A stretch of 32,819 bases of DNA. Source: Streptomyces milbemycinicus (lineage in GTDB: Bacteria > Actinomycetota > Actinomycetes > Streptomycetales > Streptomycetaceae). The stretch covers positions 1-32,819 of the forward strand of contig NZ_MUNE01000395.1 of assembly GCF_002154605.1 (NCBI RefSeq), read 5' to 3'. Shown here piece by piece: positions 1-7,516 of this stretch. The position numbers and the translations under genes are program-made. The notes beneath the pieces are model-generated. The model saw only the letters and a program-made list of their open reading frames with translations. It was not told the origin of the DNA and did no database searches. The stretch's first letter is position 1, and every line of letters begins with the position of its first letter.

Positions 1-43
1 CACCTGTGCCTGTCGGCGCCGACGGCGCCGACAGGCACAGGTG
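1..43. repeat. Perfect 20-bp inverted repeat with 3-base loop inside bldN
   Basis: Arms 1-20 and 24-43 are exact reverse complements around GAC. As RNA on the minus strand this is a very strong GC-rich hairpin about 112 bases into the bldN coding region, encoding Val/Gly/Ala/Asp residues of the pro-sequence. There is no U-tract. It looks like a terminator, but lying inside an open frame it is more likely a regulatory hairpin or a fold-back at a sequence end. Confidence 0.75.
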
Positions 44-155
44 TGGCTAGGGCGGGGACGGCATACGCGGTGGGGACGAAGCCGCGCAGACAGTCGAGGA
101 CCGTTGCGCGCAGCGTAGCCAGGCCCGAGGCGTCAACCCCGACGTGTGGGTACAC
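1..155 (-). CDS. bldN: Developmental ECF-type sigma factor BldN, N-terminal fragment
   Basis: Read on the minus strand from a GTG at 155, the frame stays open to the window edge and encodes 51 residues beginning VYPHVGVDASGLATLRATVL. From memory this matches the start of Streptomyces sigma-BldN (AdsA), an RNA polymerase sigma factor needed for aerial hyphae and sporulation and made with an N-terminal pro-sequence that is later removed. All visible residues belong to that pro-region; the sigma domains lie outside the window. A GGGAG stands 4 bases before the GTG, a rather tight ribosome-binding site. The neighbours (HAD phosphatase, glutaredoxin-like protein, rex) match the order I recall for the S. 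coelicolor bldN locus. The last visible codons are made from a perfect 20-bp inverted repeat. The identification is by recollection of the family sequence, not by a search. Confidence 0.82.
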   Translation of the reverse strand, partial: MYPHVGVDASGLATLRATVLDCLRGFVPTAYAVPALATPVPVGAVGADRHR

Positions 156-784
156 GGGACTCCCAGAGGCAGAGCTTCCATCACGTGCAGTACGGGACCG
201 TTCACCCGCCGTAGGGACGCGTGGGTACCGATTTGCGTCTAAGGAGAATAACGCTTCGTACAGGCAACGCTACACCCAGTTGTCCAAATCATCGTTTCAG
301 TCTGCTCCGTTATGGGTTGGTGGCCGATCAAGTATCGAATGCAGTAGGGCTTTTGACCGGTAGGTGTCGTGGTCTGCGCGATTTCGTGGCGTGTTGTGCA
401 AAAGAGGCGGTAAGAGGGCAGGCCGGGGCCTTGTGGGACGGGAAACCGGGATTGACCGGCCGGGCGCGGCCGTGGTCAGCCGATGACGCTCCGGGGGCGG
501 GGTCGCGCGTCGGGGGCCGTCATCACGGACGGTCATCGCCCGGCGCGAGTGGTCGGGTGATGGCGCAAGCGGTCAAGGGTGAAGGCCGAGGCCGCAGGGT
601 GACGGCTGGGCGACGCCCCGTGGCGCCTCTGTGCCACGCGGCGGAGCCGCATATCGAATGCAGCCTGTGGCTCTGTGTGGTGTCTGTGCGCCTCGCCGCG
701 TCAGCCGCGCGGCGTCAGAGGCGGCGGCGGTCAGAAGCGGCGGTCGGAAGCGGCGGTCGGAAGCGGCGGTCGGAAGCGGCGGCG
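156..784. other. Gene-free region upstream of bldN
   Basis: No convincing gene is present on either strand. The part next to bldN (156-420) is less GC-rich than its surroundings, as expected for the promoter and leader of bldN reading leftward, but I could not pick a reliable -10/-35 pair. Positions 480-560 carry repeated GATGAC/GTCATC elements in both orientations. Around 620-663 there is a small dispersed-type element, and 714-796 holds a 13-bp tandem repeat. Short open frames here have no domain character. Confidence 0.5.
620..663. repeat. Possible REP-like intergenic element
   Basis: The stretch contains GTGGC/GCCAC arms, then GCGGC-GGA-GCCGC, followed by ATATCGAATGCAG. I recall similar wording (gcggcggagccgcatatcga) as a frequent intergenic element in Streptomyces genomes. 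Only one copy is in this window, so its dispersed nature cannot be shown here. Confidence 0.35.
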
Positions 785-796
785 TCAGAAGCGACG
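714..796. repeat. 13-bp tandem repeat overlapping the 3' end of the HAD gene
   Basis: Four head-to-tail 13-bp units (GTCAGAAGCGGCG, then three GTCGGAAGCGGCG) fill 730-781. Single-mismatch copies stand at 714-726 and 784-796. The 784-796 copy is the last codons and stop codon of the HAD phosphatase gene, so the array looks like local duplication of that gene's 3' end into the bldN upstream region. Confidence 0.85.
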
Positions 797-1711
797 GCGG
801 CGGTGCAGGGCCACGGCGGCCGCCGTACCGCCTGCCACCGCGCCGACCCCGGCCGCCGCCGGGATGCCGATCTTGGCGGCCTTGCGGCCCGTACGGTAGT
901 CGCGCAGCCGCCAGCCGTGCTCGCGCGCGTGCTTGCGCAGCCGCCCGTCGGGGTTCACCGCGTACGGATGGCCGACGATCGACAGCATCGGAATGTCGTT
1001 CGAGGAGTCGCTGTACGCGGCGCAGCGTGACAGGTCCAGACCCTCGGCCGCCGCCAGCGCCCGTACCGCCTCGGCCTTGGCCGGTCCGTGCAGCGGCTCG
1101 CCGACCAGCTTGCCCGTGTACACCCCGCCGACCGACTCGGCCACAGTGCCGAGCGCGCCGGTCAGGCCCAGCCGCCGGGCGATGATAGTCGCGGTCTCCA
1201 CCGGGGCGGCGGTCACCAGCCAGACCCGCTGTCCTGCGTCGAGGTGGGCCTGGGCGAGGGCGCGGGTGCCTGGCCAGATGCGGTCGGCCATGTACTCGTC
1301 GTAGATCTCCTCGCCGATAGCCATCAGCTCCGAGACCCGGTGGCCCTTGACGATGGACAGGGCGCTGCTGCGCACGTCCTCCATATGGGCCGGGTCCTCG
1401 ACCCCGGCCAGCCGGAACCAGGTCTGCTGCCAGGCGAAGCGGGCCAGCTCGCGCTTGCGGAAGAAATGGCGCTTGTAGAGGCCGCGGCCGAAGTGGAACA
1501 GAGCGGCGCCCTGCATGACCGTGTTGTCCAGGTCGAAGAACGCGGCCGCCCGCTCGTCCCCGACGACGGGGAACTCCGGCTCGGGGGCCTCGGGGGGCGG
1601 GGGCGTCTGGGCCGAGGACTTGCGCGCGGCCTCGGCCGAGGCTTCTCCGGCGAGGACGCTCGCCTCGGTGGCGAGGTGTCGACGACGGGTGAACCATCCC
1701 AATGCGGCCAT
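785..1711 (-). CDS. HAD-IB family phosphatase with C-terminal membrane segment
   Basis: The 308-residue product is a SerB-like haloacid dehalogenase phosphohydrolase. Visible motifs in order are motif I FDLDNTVMQG (nucleophile and acid/base Asp), motif II in WLVTAAP, the motif III Lys near GPAKAEA, and motif IV YSDSSNDIPML. The C-terminus ends with an Ala/Gly/Val-rich hydrophobic run and HRRRRF, consistent with one membrane anchor. The substrate is unknown; candidates are phosphoserine, a phospholipid or another phosphomonoester. The frame is open further upstream, but ATG 1711 is preferred: homologues as I recall begin MAALGW, and TATGCT (1718-1723) lies 6 bases before it, the spacing of a leaderless promoter. 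It sits between bldN and the glutaredoxin-like gene on the same strand; co-transcription with either is unproven. Confidence 0.85.
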   Translation of the reverse strand: MAALGWFTRRRHLATEASVLAGEASAEAARKSSAQTPPPPEAPEPEFPVVGDERAAAFFDLDNTVMQGAALFHFGRGLYKRHFFRKRELARFAWQQTWFRLAGVEDPAHMEDVRSSALSIVKGHRVSELMAIGEEIYDEYMADRIWPGTRALAQAHLDAGQRVWLVTAAPVETATIIARRLGLTGALGTVAESVGGVYTGKLVGEPLHGPAKAEAVRALAAAEGLDLSRCAAYSDSSNDIPMLSIVGHPYAVNPDGRLRKHAREHGWRLRDYRTGRKAAKIGIPAAAGVGAVAGGTAAAVALHRRRRF

Positions 1712-1717
1712 GGGCTG

Positions 1718-1723
1718 AGCATA
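1718..1723 (-). promoter_or_regulatory. -10 element of a probable leaderless promoter (HAD gene)
   Basis: Minus-strand TATGCT fits TANNNT and ends 6 bases before ATG 1711, so transcription would begin at the start codon. No Shine-Dalgarno sequence precedes this ATG and no clear -35 box is seen. Confidence 0.4.
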
Positions 1724-1821
1724 GCCAGCCATTCCCCGCATCCCGTTACGGCCGGGTGTCGGGACGATTCAGCCGCGCCGACTTCCCGGATACGGAACGG
1801 CTCCGGGAAGGCTGCGGAAGG

Positions 1822-1853
1822 GCTCCGGGACAGCCGCCGAACGGCCCCGGAGC
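1822..1853 (-). terminator. Possible terminator of the glutaredoxin-like gene
   Basis: GCTCCGGG (1822-1829) and CCCGGAGC (1846-1853) form an 8-bp stem with a 16-base loop just downstream of the minus-strand stop at 1889. There is no U-tract, and related CTCCGGGA repeats nearby weaken the case. Confidence 0.35.
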
Positions 1854-1888
1854 AGCCCGGGACGGGGGGCTGGGGGCAGGGGGCTCGC

Positions 1889-2176
1889 TCAGCCGCCCAG
1901 CGCCTTGCGGAGCCGATCCGGGTTCACCCGCCAGAAGTCGTGCTGTGCGCCGTCGACGAGGACCACCGGGATCTGCTCCCAGTACTTGCGGTAGAGCTCT
2001 TCGTCCTGGGTGATGTCCTTCTTCTCCCAGGACGTGCCCAGCTCGCCGCAGACCTTCGCGACCACGGCCTCGGCGTCCTCGCAGAGGTGGCAGTCGGGCT
2101 TGCCGATCAGCGTGACCGTGCGCTCGGCGGGGTTCTTGCGCGGGGTGCGGCGCAGCAGCGGGCTCATGTCGGCCAT
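1889..2176 (-). CDS. Glutaredoxin-like thiol-disulfide protein (DUF836 type)
   Basis: This is a 95-residue cytoplasmic protein with a thioredoxin fold. The segment VTLIGKPDCHLCEDAEAVV holds the CHLC redox motif near residues 29-32 on the first helix, and IPVVLVDG supplies the cis-proline strand. The size and the CxxC followed by acidic residues fit the actinobacterial glutaredoxin/DUF836 family rather than classical glutaredoxin. ATG 2176 is preceded by GGGG at a usable distance; an internal ATG at 2167 is the alternative. It is divergent from rex and separated from it by about 370 bases. A link to redox control by Rex is suggested only by position, and its natural electron donor (mycothiol or thioredoxin reductase) cannot be told from sequence. 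Confidence 0.85.
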   Translation of the reverse strand: MADMSPLLRRTPRKNPAERTVTLIGKPDCHLCEDAEAVVAKVCGELGTSWEKKDITQDEELYRKYWEQIPVVLVDGAQHDFWRVNPDRLRKALGG

Positions 2177-2453
2177 TGTGCCCCGCGCCGGTGGGGCGGC
2201 CCCGATCGCCTCGGGTCTCCCGACCGCCTAGGGTCTCCCAGCCGTTTCGTCGATTACGATCGTGGGCGATTTGTTGCTGTCTGTGGTGCTGCCCTGGGGG
2301 TAAGCGGTGAGGAGTGAGGGCCCGTGCTCCCGTCGGCGTCCCGGTCGCGCAGATGTGGCCGCCGGGAACGGTGTGACACCTGTTGTGGTTCCACGAGCAG
2401 GTCGAATGGATGCGTGACACCGGTCACTTTGCTCGGACAAAGCGGACACCATC

Positions 2454-2473
2454 TTTGTGCACGCGTTCACAAA
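2454..2473 (+). promoter_or_regulatory. Rex operator (ROP) upstream of rex
   Basis: TTGTGCACGCGTTCACAA at 2455-2472, flanked by T and A, matches the Rex consensus TTGTGAANNNNTTCACAA at all but one half-site position. Rex binds such sites when NADH is low and leaves when NADH/NAD+ rises. The site overlaps the predicted -35 box and spacer of the rex promoter, so bound Rex would block polymerase. This is autoregulation as known in S. coelicolor. Confidence 0.93.
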
Positions 2474-2483
2474 GACATAGCCT
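2455..2483 (+). promoter_or_regulatory. Predicted promoter of the rex-hemACDB operon
   Basis: TTGTGC (2455-2460), a 17-base spacer and TAGCCT (2478-2483) form a reasonable sigma-HrdB-type promoter. The -35 hexamer is the left arm of the Rex operator. The start would be near 2490, giving a leader of about 60 bases. Nearby upstream inverted repeats, GTGAC-4-GTCAC (2414-2427) and GGTGT-1-ACACC, may belong to a second promoter or operator. Confidence 0.6.
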
Positions 2484-2548
2484 GCTGTCGATGGGGACGT
2501 CCTGAAACATACGGACGCCCGCAGCCCCGCTCTACCCGCAGGAGCACC

Positions 2549-3394
2549 GTGGCAACTGGCCGAACTCACCGACCGGCGACCCGAAGCCGAGGGATCCCCG
2601 AGGCCACCGTCGCCCGGCTTCCGCTGTATCTCCGTGCGCTGACCGCGCTCTCCGAGCGCTCGGTGCCCACGGTCTCCTCGGAGGAGCTCGCGGCCGCGGC
2701 CGGGGTCAATTCGGCCAAGCTGCGCAAGGACTTCTCCTACCTCGGGTCGTACGGCACCCGCGGGGTCGGCTACGACGTGGAATACCTCGTCTACCAGATC
2801 TCGCGTGAGCTGGGCCTCACTCAGGACTGGCCGGTTGTGATCGTCGGTATCGGTAACCTCGGCGCGGCGCTCGCCAACTACGGCGGCTTCGCCTCCCGCG
2901 GCTTCCGGGTCGCGGCGCTGATCGACGCCGACCCGGCGATGACCGGCAAGCCGGTCGCGGGCATCGCGGTGCAGCACACCGACGAACTCGAGCAGATCAT
3001 CGCCGACAACGGCGTATCGATCGGCGTCATCGCCACCCCGGCCGGCGCGGCCCAGCAGGTCTGCGACCGGCTGGTGGCCGCCGGCGTCACCTCGATCCTC
3101 AACTTCGCCCCCACCGTGCTCTCGGTGCCGGACGGGGTGGACGTACGCAAGGTCGACCTGTCGATCGAGCTGCAGATCCTCGCCTTCCACGAGCAGCGCA
3201 AGGCGGGCGAGGAGACGGGCACGCCCGACGAGGCGGCGAGCGCGCAGTCGGCGGCCCCCGCCGACGCGATCACGCCGGGGGCCGCCGCGGCGGCGCCGGC
3301 CCCGCTCGCCCCGCACCGCGCGGCGCCGGGCGCGGGCACCGACAACGGTCGCCAGGGACCTGACGGGGATGTGCCCGCCGTGATGCCGGCATGA
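2549..3394 (+). CDS. rex: Redox-sensing transcriptional repressor Rex
   Basis: The 281-residue repressor senses the NADH/NAD+ ratio. The N-terminal winged helix spans roughly residues 15-85 (ATVARLPLYLRAL, SSEELAAAAGVNSAKLRKD, DFSYLGSYGTRGVGYDV), followed by a Rossmann domain with GIGNLG at 100-105. The C-terminus ends in a low-complexity Ala/Pro tail that is variable in Streptomyces Rex. GTG 2549 is chosen because AGGAG stands 4 bases before it and the protein then begins VATGRTHRPATRSRGIPEAT, as in known orthologues; the longer upstream frame runs through the promoter. The stop overlaps the hemA start (ATGA at 3391-3394), so the repressor is translated together with the heme genes it controls. 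Known targets in the genus include nuo, cydABCD and this operon. Confidence 0.97.
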   Translation: MATGRTHRPATRSRGIPEATVARLPLYLRALTALSERSVPTVSSEELAAAAGVNSAKLRKDFSYLGSYGTRGVGYDVEYLVYQISRELGLTQDWPVVIVGIGNLGAALANYGGFASRGFRVAALIDADPAMTGKPVAGIAVQHTDELEQIIADNGVSIGVIATPAGAAQQVCDRLVAAGVTSILNFAPTVLSVPDGVDVRKVDLSIELQILAFHEQRKAGEETGTPDEAASAQSAAPADAITPGAAAAAPAPLAPHRAAPGAGTDNGRQGPDGDVPAVMPA

Positions 3395-4818
3395 GTCTTC
3401 TCGTCATCGGACTGAGCCATCGCACCGCGCCGGTGAGCGTGCTGGAGCGCGCCTCCCTGGTGGGCGAGGAGCCGGCCAAGCTGGCGCAGGACACCCTCGT
3501 GGCCGAGCCCGCCACCGAGGCGGCCGTGCTGGCCACCTGCAACCGCATCGAGCTGTACGCGGACGTGGACAAGTTCCACGCCGGGGTCGCCGAGCTGTCC
3601 ACGCTGCTCGCCCAGCACACCGGGGTCGATCTCGACGAGCTCACCCCGTATCTGTATGTGCACTACGAGGACCGGGCCGTCCACCACCTGTTCTCGGTGG
3701 CCTGCGGGCTGGACTCGATGGTCGTCGGCGAGGGCCAGATCCTCGGCCAGATCAAGGACGCGCTCGCGCTGGGGCAGGAGCTGCACACCGCGGGCCGGCT
3801 GCTGAACGATCTGTTCCAGCAGGCGCTGCGGGTCGGCAAGCGGGCCCACAGCGAGACCGGTATCGACAAGGCCGGCCAGTCGCTTGTCACCTTCGGCCTC
3901 GAACAGCTGGCCGGGGCCGGCACGCCGGTGGCGGACTGGGCGGCGGGCCGGCGTGCCCTGGTGATCGGGGCGGGCTCGATGTCCTCGCTGGCCGCGACCA
4001 CGCTCGCGCGTGCCGGTGTTGCCGAACTGGTGATCGCCAACAGGACGTTGGATCGGGCGCGGCGCCTCGCGGAGTCGCTGGCCGGTCTCGTCGACGGCGC
4101 CCACGCCGTGCCGATGGACGCCGTGGCCGCCGAGCTGCCGCACGCCGACATCGTCGTCTCCTGTACGGGCGCGACCGGTCTGGTGCTGACCGCCGACATG
4201 TTGCGCGAAGCCCTCGACCGGCGTGCACAGGATCACCCGGCGGCGGGCGCGGCGGAGACCGTCGCGCTGCTCGACCTGGCGATGCCCCGCGACATCGACG
4301 CGGCGGCGCACCGCGTCGCCGGGCTGCGCCTGGTGGACATCGAGTCGCTGGCCGAGGCTGCGGCAGATGAGCCGATGGCCGCCGACCTCGACCAGGTCCG
4401 CGCCATCGTCTCCTCCGAGGTTTCCGCCTTCGGGGCAGCTCAGCGTGCCGCGCACATCACGCCGACCGTGGTCGCGCTGCGTACCATGGCGGCAGATGTG
4501 GTCGCCGGCGAGATCGCCCGGCTCGACGGGCGCCTCCCCGACCTCGACGAAAGACAGCGCGCCGAGATCACCCAGACCGTGCGCCGCGTTGTCGACAAGC
4601 TGCTGCACGCGCCCACCGTGCGGGTCAAGCAGCTCGCGAGCACGCCCGGCGGTGCCGGGTACGCGGACGCGCTGCGCGAGCTGTTCGACCTCGACCCGCA
4701 GGCGGTGGCCGCCGTCAGCCGGGCCGATGCGAACGGCACCCGTCCGAACGGCAGCGGCGACACCGGCCGGCCCGGTGCCGCGGCCGTACAGAACGACCCG
4801 AAGAGAGGCCGGGCATGA
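3391..4818 (+). CDS. hemA: Glutamyl-tRNA reductase
   Basis: The enzyme reduces glutamyl-tRNA(Glu) with NADPH to glutamate-1-semialdehyde, the first committed step of C5-pathway tetrapyrrole synthesis. The 475-residue product shows GLSHRTAPV at the start, catalytic Cys50 in LATCNRIELY, the SVACGLDSMVVGEGQILGQ signature, the NADPH-binding VIGAGSMSSLAA near residue 190, and the C-terminal helical dimerisation domain (RRVVDKLLHAPTVRVKQLA). It overlaps rex by ATGA at its start and hemC by ATGA at its stop. The Ala-rich insert around RAQDHPAAGAAE and the Gly/Pro-rich C-terminal tail are ordinary variable parts. Transcription is expected from the Rex-controlled promoter. Confidence 0.97.
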   Translation: MSLLVIGLSHRTAPVSVLERASLVGEEPAKLAQDTLVAEPATEAAVLATCNRIELYADVDKFHAGVAELSTLLAQHTGVDLDELTPYLYVHYEDRAVHHLFSVACGLDSMVVGEGQILGQIKDALALGQELHTAGRLLNDLFQQALRVGKRAHSETGIDKAGQSLVTFGLEQLAGAGTPVADWAAGRRALVIGAGSMSSLAATTLARAGVAELVIANRTLDRARRLAESLAGLVDGAHAVPMDAVAAELPHADIVVSCTGATGLVLTADMLREALDRRAQDHPAAGAAETVALLDLAMPRDIDAAAHRVAGLRLVDIESLAEAAADEPMAADLDQVRAIVSSEVSAFGAAQRAAHITPTVVALRTMAADVVAGEIARLDGRLPDLDERQRAEITQTVRRVVDKLLHAPTVRVKQLASTPGGAGYADALRELFDLDPQAVAAVSRADANGTRPNGSGDTGRPGAAAVQNDPKRGRA

Positions 4819-5852
4819 ACGCGACACCTCCCGCCGCCTCCGGCCGGGCACACACCCCCGCCGCCTCCGGCCGGGCACACACCTCCGGCAGCCCGGCGCC
4901 GCTGCGGCTCGGCACCCGGCGCTCCGCGCTGGCCATGGCCCAGTCCGGGCAGATAGCGGACGCCGTGCGCCGCGTCACCGGACGTCCCGTCGAGCTCGTG
5001 GAGATCACGACGCGCGGGGACGTCTCGCGCGAGGACCTTGCGCAGATCGGCGGCACCGGCGTCTTCGCCACCGCGCTGCGCGAGGCGCTGCTGCGCGGCG
5101 AGATCGACTTCGCCGTCCACTCGCTGAAGGACCTGCCGACCGCCCAGCCCGACGACCTGGTCCTGGCCGCGCTGCCGGCCCGCGAGGACCCGCGCGACGC
5201 GCTGATCGCCCGCGACGGCCTCACCTTCGCCGAGCTTCCGCCCGGCGCCCGGATAGGCACCGGCTCCCCGCGCCGCACCTCCCAGCTGCGCGCCTGGGCG
5301 CGCTCGCTGGGCCTGCGGATCGAGACCGTGCCGATCCGCGGCAACGTCGACACCCGTATCGGCTACGTCCGCTCGGGGGAGCTGGACGCAGTGGTGCTGG
5401 CCGCCGCCGGCCTGGCCCGCCTGGGACGGCTCGACGAGGCGACCGAGATCCTGGACGCCGACCACATCCTGCCCGCCCCCGGCCAGGGGGCACTGGCAGT
5501 CGAGTGCGCCGCCGCCAACGCGGCGCTCGCTGCTCAGCTCGCCGAGCTCGACGACCCGCTCACCCGGGTCGCCGTGACCGCCGAGCGCTCCCTGCTCGCC
5601 GCCCTGGAGGCCGGCTGCAGCGCACCTGTGGGTGCGCTGGCCGACCTGCTCGGCGACGGTCAGGCTGTCACCGAAATGCGCCTGCGTGGCGTCGTCGGCA
5701 CCACCGACGGCTCCTCGCTGGTGCAGTTGTCCATCACCGGTCCCGTTCCCACGGCGCCTGGCGAGGAGGCGGCCCAGCTCATGGGACATGAGCTCGCCGC
5801 CGAGATGCTCGCGAAGGGTGCGGCCGGTCTTATGGGGGAGCGAGCACATTGA
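4815..5852 (+). CDS. hemC: Hydroxymethylbilane synthase (porphobilinogen deaminase)
   Basis: It polymerises four porphobilinogen units into hydroxymethylbilane on a covalent dipyrromethane cofactor. The 345-residue product has LGTRRSALAMAQ at 32-43, the catalytic VHSLKDLP at 101-108, the substrate-binding region TGSPRRTSQLRA, and cofactor Cys268 in EAGCSAPVGA. About 29 residues precede the conserved start and include two copies of a 9-residue unit (PAASGRAHT) made by a 27-bp direct repeat, an extension not needed for the fold. It is translationally coupled at both ends: ATGA with hemA, and TTGA with hemD at 5849-5852. Confidence 0.97.
   Translation: MNATPPAASGRAHTPAASGRAHTSGSPAPLRLGTRRSALAMAQSGQIADAVRRVTGRPVELVEITTRGDVSREDLAQIGGTGVFATALREALLRGEIDFAVHSLKDLPTAQPDDLVLAALPAREDPRDALIARDGLTFAELPPGARIGTGSPRRTSQLRAWARSLGLRIETVPIRGNVDTRIGYVRSGELDAVVLAAAGLARLGRLDEATEILDADHILPAPGQGALAVECAAANAALAAQLAELDDPLTRVAVTAERSLLAALEAGCSAPVGALADLLGDGQAVTEMRLRGVVGTTDGSSLVQLSITGPVPTAPGEEAAQLMGHELAAEMLAKGAAGLMGERAH
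4831..4884 (+). repeat. 27-bp direct repeat in the hemC 5' end
   Basis: Two adjacent 27-base units (4831-4857 and 4858-4884) differ only at their last base and stay in frame, duplicating nine residues of the HemC N-terminal extension. It looks like a recent slippage duplication. Confidence 0.9.
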
Positions 5853-7516
5853 ACCCCAACGCCCCTAACCACCCACCCGGACATGGGCACGTCACCTTCC
5901 TCGGTGCGGGCCCAGGAGATCCAGGCCTGCTGACGTTGCGTGCCGTGGAGGCACTAGGCGCCGCTGATGTGCTGATCGCCGATCCACAAGTGCTCGACGT
6001 GGTACGTACGCACGTCAGGCCGGGCGTGGCCGCGGACGCTCAGGGCACACCGGAGCAGGCGAGAGCTGACGCGTCGTCAAGCACCGCCGACGTGGCCCTA
6101 CTCAGGGACACGGCCAATCTTGTCATGGGCGCCGCGCGGAGCGGCAAGCGGGTCGTCCGCGCGGTCGCGGGCGACCCTGGCCTGGACGGATACGCCGCCG
6201 ACGAGATGGTCGCGTGCGCCGCCGAGGGCATCGTCTTCGAAGTGGTGCCCGGTGTGGCCGCCGCGGTGGGCGTGCCCGCGTATGCGGGGGTGCCGCTGCG
6301 GGACGCACAAGGCACCGATGTGCGCTTCGTGGACGCCCGTACGGCCGACGACCGCTGCTGGAGCGAGGTCGGCTCCTCGGACGCGACCGCCGTGGTCTCC
6401 GCGACCCTGGAGACGGTCGCGGCCGCCGCCGGCGAGCTGGTGGCCGCCGGGCGCAAGCCCGACACCCCGCTGACCGTCACCGTCGCCGGTACGACCACCC
6501 GGCAGCGCACCTGGACGGCGACGCTGGGGACCATCGCGCAGGTGCTGAAGGCGGCGAAGGTGCTGCCGTCGCCGCAGGGCGCCCAGCCGGTGATAGCCGT
6601 CGTCGGCGAGCGCAGCGCGGCCGCGCAGCGCGACCAGCTGGCGTGGTTCGAGTCCAAGCCGCTGTTCGGCTGGCATGTGCTGGTGCCGCGCACCAAGGAG
6701 CAGGCCGTCTCGCTCTCGGACCAGCTGCGCTCGTACGGCGCGGTGCCCAGCGAGGTGCCGACCATCGCCGTGGAGCCGCCGCGCACCCCGCAGCAGATGG
6801 AGCGCGCGGTCAAGGGCCTGGTGACCGGCCGCTACGAGTGGATCGCCTTCACCTCGGTCAACGCGGTCAAGGCGGTGCGGGAGAAGTTCGAGGAGTACGG
6901 GCTCGACGCCCGCGCCTTCGCCGGGATCAAGGTCGCGGCGGTGGGCGAGCAGACCGCCAAGTCGCTCATCGAGTTCGGGGTCAAGCCGGACCTGGTGCCC
7001 AGCGGCGAGCAGTCCGCGGCCGGGCTGCTGGAGGACTGGCCGCCGTACGACCCGGTCTTCGACCCGATCGACCGGGTGTTCCTGCCGCGCGCCGATATCG
7101 CCACGGAGACGCTGGTTGCCGGGCTGATCGAGCTGGGCTGGGAGGTCGACGACGTCACGGCGTACCGCACCGTGCGCGCCTCGCCGCCGCCGGCCGAGAC
7201 CCGCGAGGCGATCAAGGGCGGCGGCTTCGACGCGGTGCTCTTCACCTCGTCGTCGACCGTGCGGAACCTCGTCGGCATCGCGGGCAAGCCGCACAACGTC
7301 ACGGTCATCGCCTGTATCGGCCCGGCCACCGCGAAGACCGCGGAGGAGCACGGCCTGCGGGTGGATGTACTCTCGCCCGAGCCCTCGGTGCACAAGCTGG
7401 CCGAGGCGCTCGCGGAGTTCGGGGCGGCCCGGCGGCGGGCCGCGACCCAGGCAGGGGAGCCGGTCACCCGCCCGAGCGAGCGCCGGCCCGGTTCACGCAG
7501 GAGGGCACGATCTTGA
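5849..7516 (+). CDS. hemD: Uroporphyrinogen-III methyltransferase-like / uroporphyrinogen-III synthase fusion
   Basis: The 555-residue fusion has an N-terminal tetrapyrrole methylase fold (about residues 10-245: [22 protein letters not shown], then [21 protein letters not shown]) and a C-terminal HemD domain (about 265-525: [44 protein letters not shown]). HemD cyclises hydroxymethylbilane to uroporphyrinogen III. The methylase half looks degenerate: the usual GGDPFVFGRGGEE loop reads [13 protein letters not shown], so siroheme-branch activity is uncertain. The start is TTG 5849, which overlaps the hemC stop as TTGA and has GGGGGAG 8 bases upstream. The C-terminal tail is Arg-rich and unconserved. 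It is followed at once by hemB through another TTGA overlap. Confidence 0.94.
   Translation: MNPNAPNHPPGHGHVTFLGAGPGDPGLLTLRAVEALGAADVLIADPQVLDVVRTHVRPGVAADAQGTPEQARADASSSTADVALLRDTANLVMGAARSGKRVVRAVAGDPGLDGYAADEMVACAAEGIVFEVVPGVAAAVGVPAYAGVPLRDAQGTDVRFVDARTADDRCWSEVGSSDATAVVSATLETVAAAAGELVAAGRKPDTPLTVTVAGTTTRQRTWTATLGTIAQVLKAAKVLPSPQGAQPVIAVVGERSAAAQRDQLAWFESKPLFGWHVLVPRTKEQAVSLSDQLRSYGAVPSEVPTIAVEPPRTPQQMERAVKGLVTGRYEWIAFTSVNAVKAVREKFEEYGLDARAFAGIKVAAVGEQTAKSLIEFGVKPDLVPSGEQSAAGLLEDWPPYDPVFDPIDRVFLPRADIATETLVAGLIELGWEVDDVTAYRTVRASPPPAETREAIKGGGFDAVLFTSSSTVRNLVGIAGKPHNVTVIACIGPATAKTAEEHGLRVDVLSPEPSVHKLAEALAEFGAARRRAATQAGEPVTRPSERRPGSRRRARS

Noticed and set aside
1..43. Plain intrinsic terminator at the left edge
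   Set aside because: It lies inside the open bldN frame and has no U-tract on either side, so it was listed as a hairpin of unknown role instead.
181..215. Possible BldD operator upstream of bldN
   Set aside because: TCAC words occur at 181 and 211 but as direct, not inverted, repeats, and the 15-bp BldD consensus is not met. BldD control is known for bldN in the genus but not shown by this sequence.
43..363. 106-residue plus-strand frame at the left edge
   Set aside because: It overlaps the start of bldN on the other strand and has no conserved character.
297..536. 79-residue minus-strand frame in the bldN upstream region
   Set aside because: Pro/Arg-rich with no domain and no good ribosome-binding site; it lies where promoter and leader DNA is expected.
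2878..4878. Long minus-strand frame opposite rex and hemA
   Set aside because: High third-position GC keeps antisense frames open in Streptomyces. No domain motifs are seen, while rex and hemA are certain.
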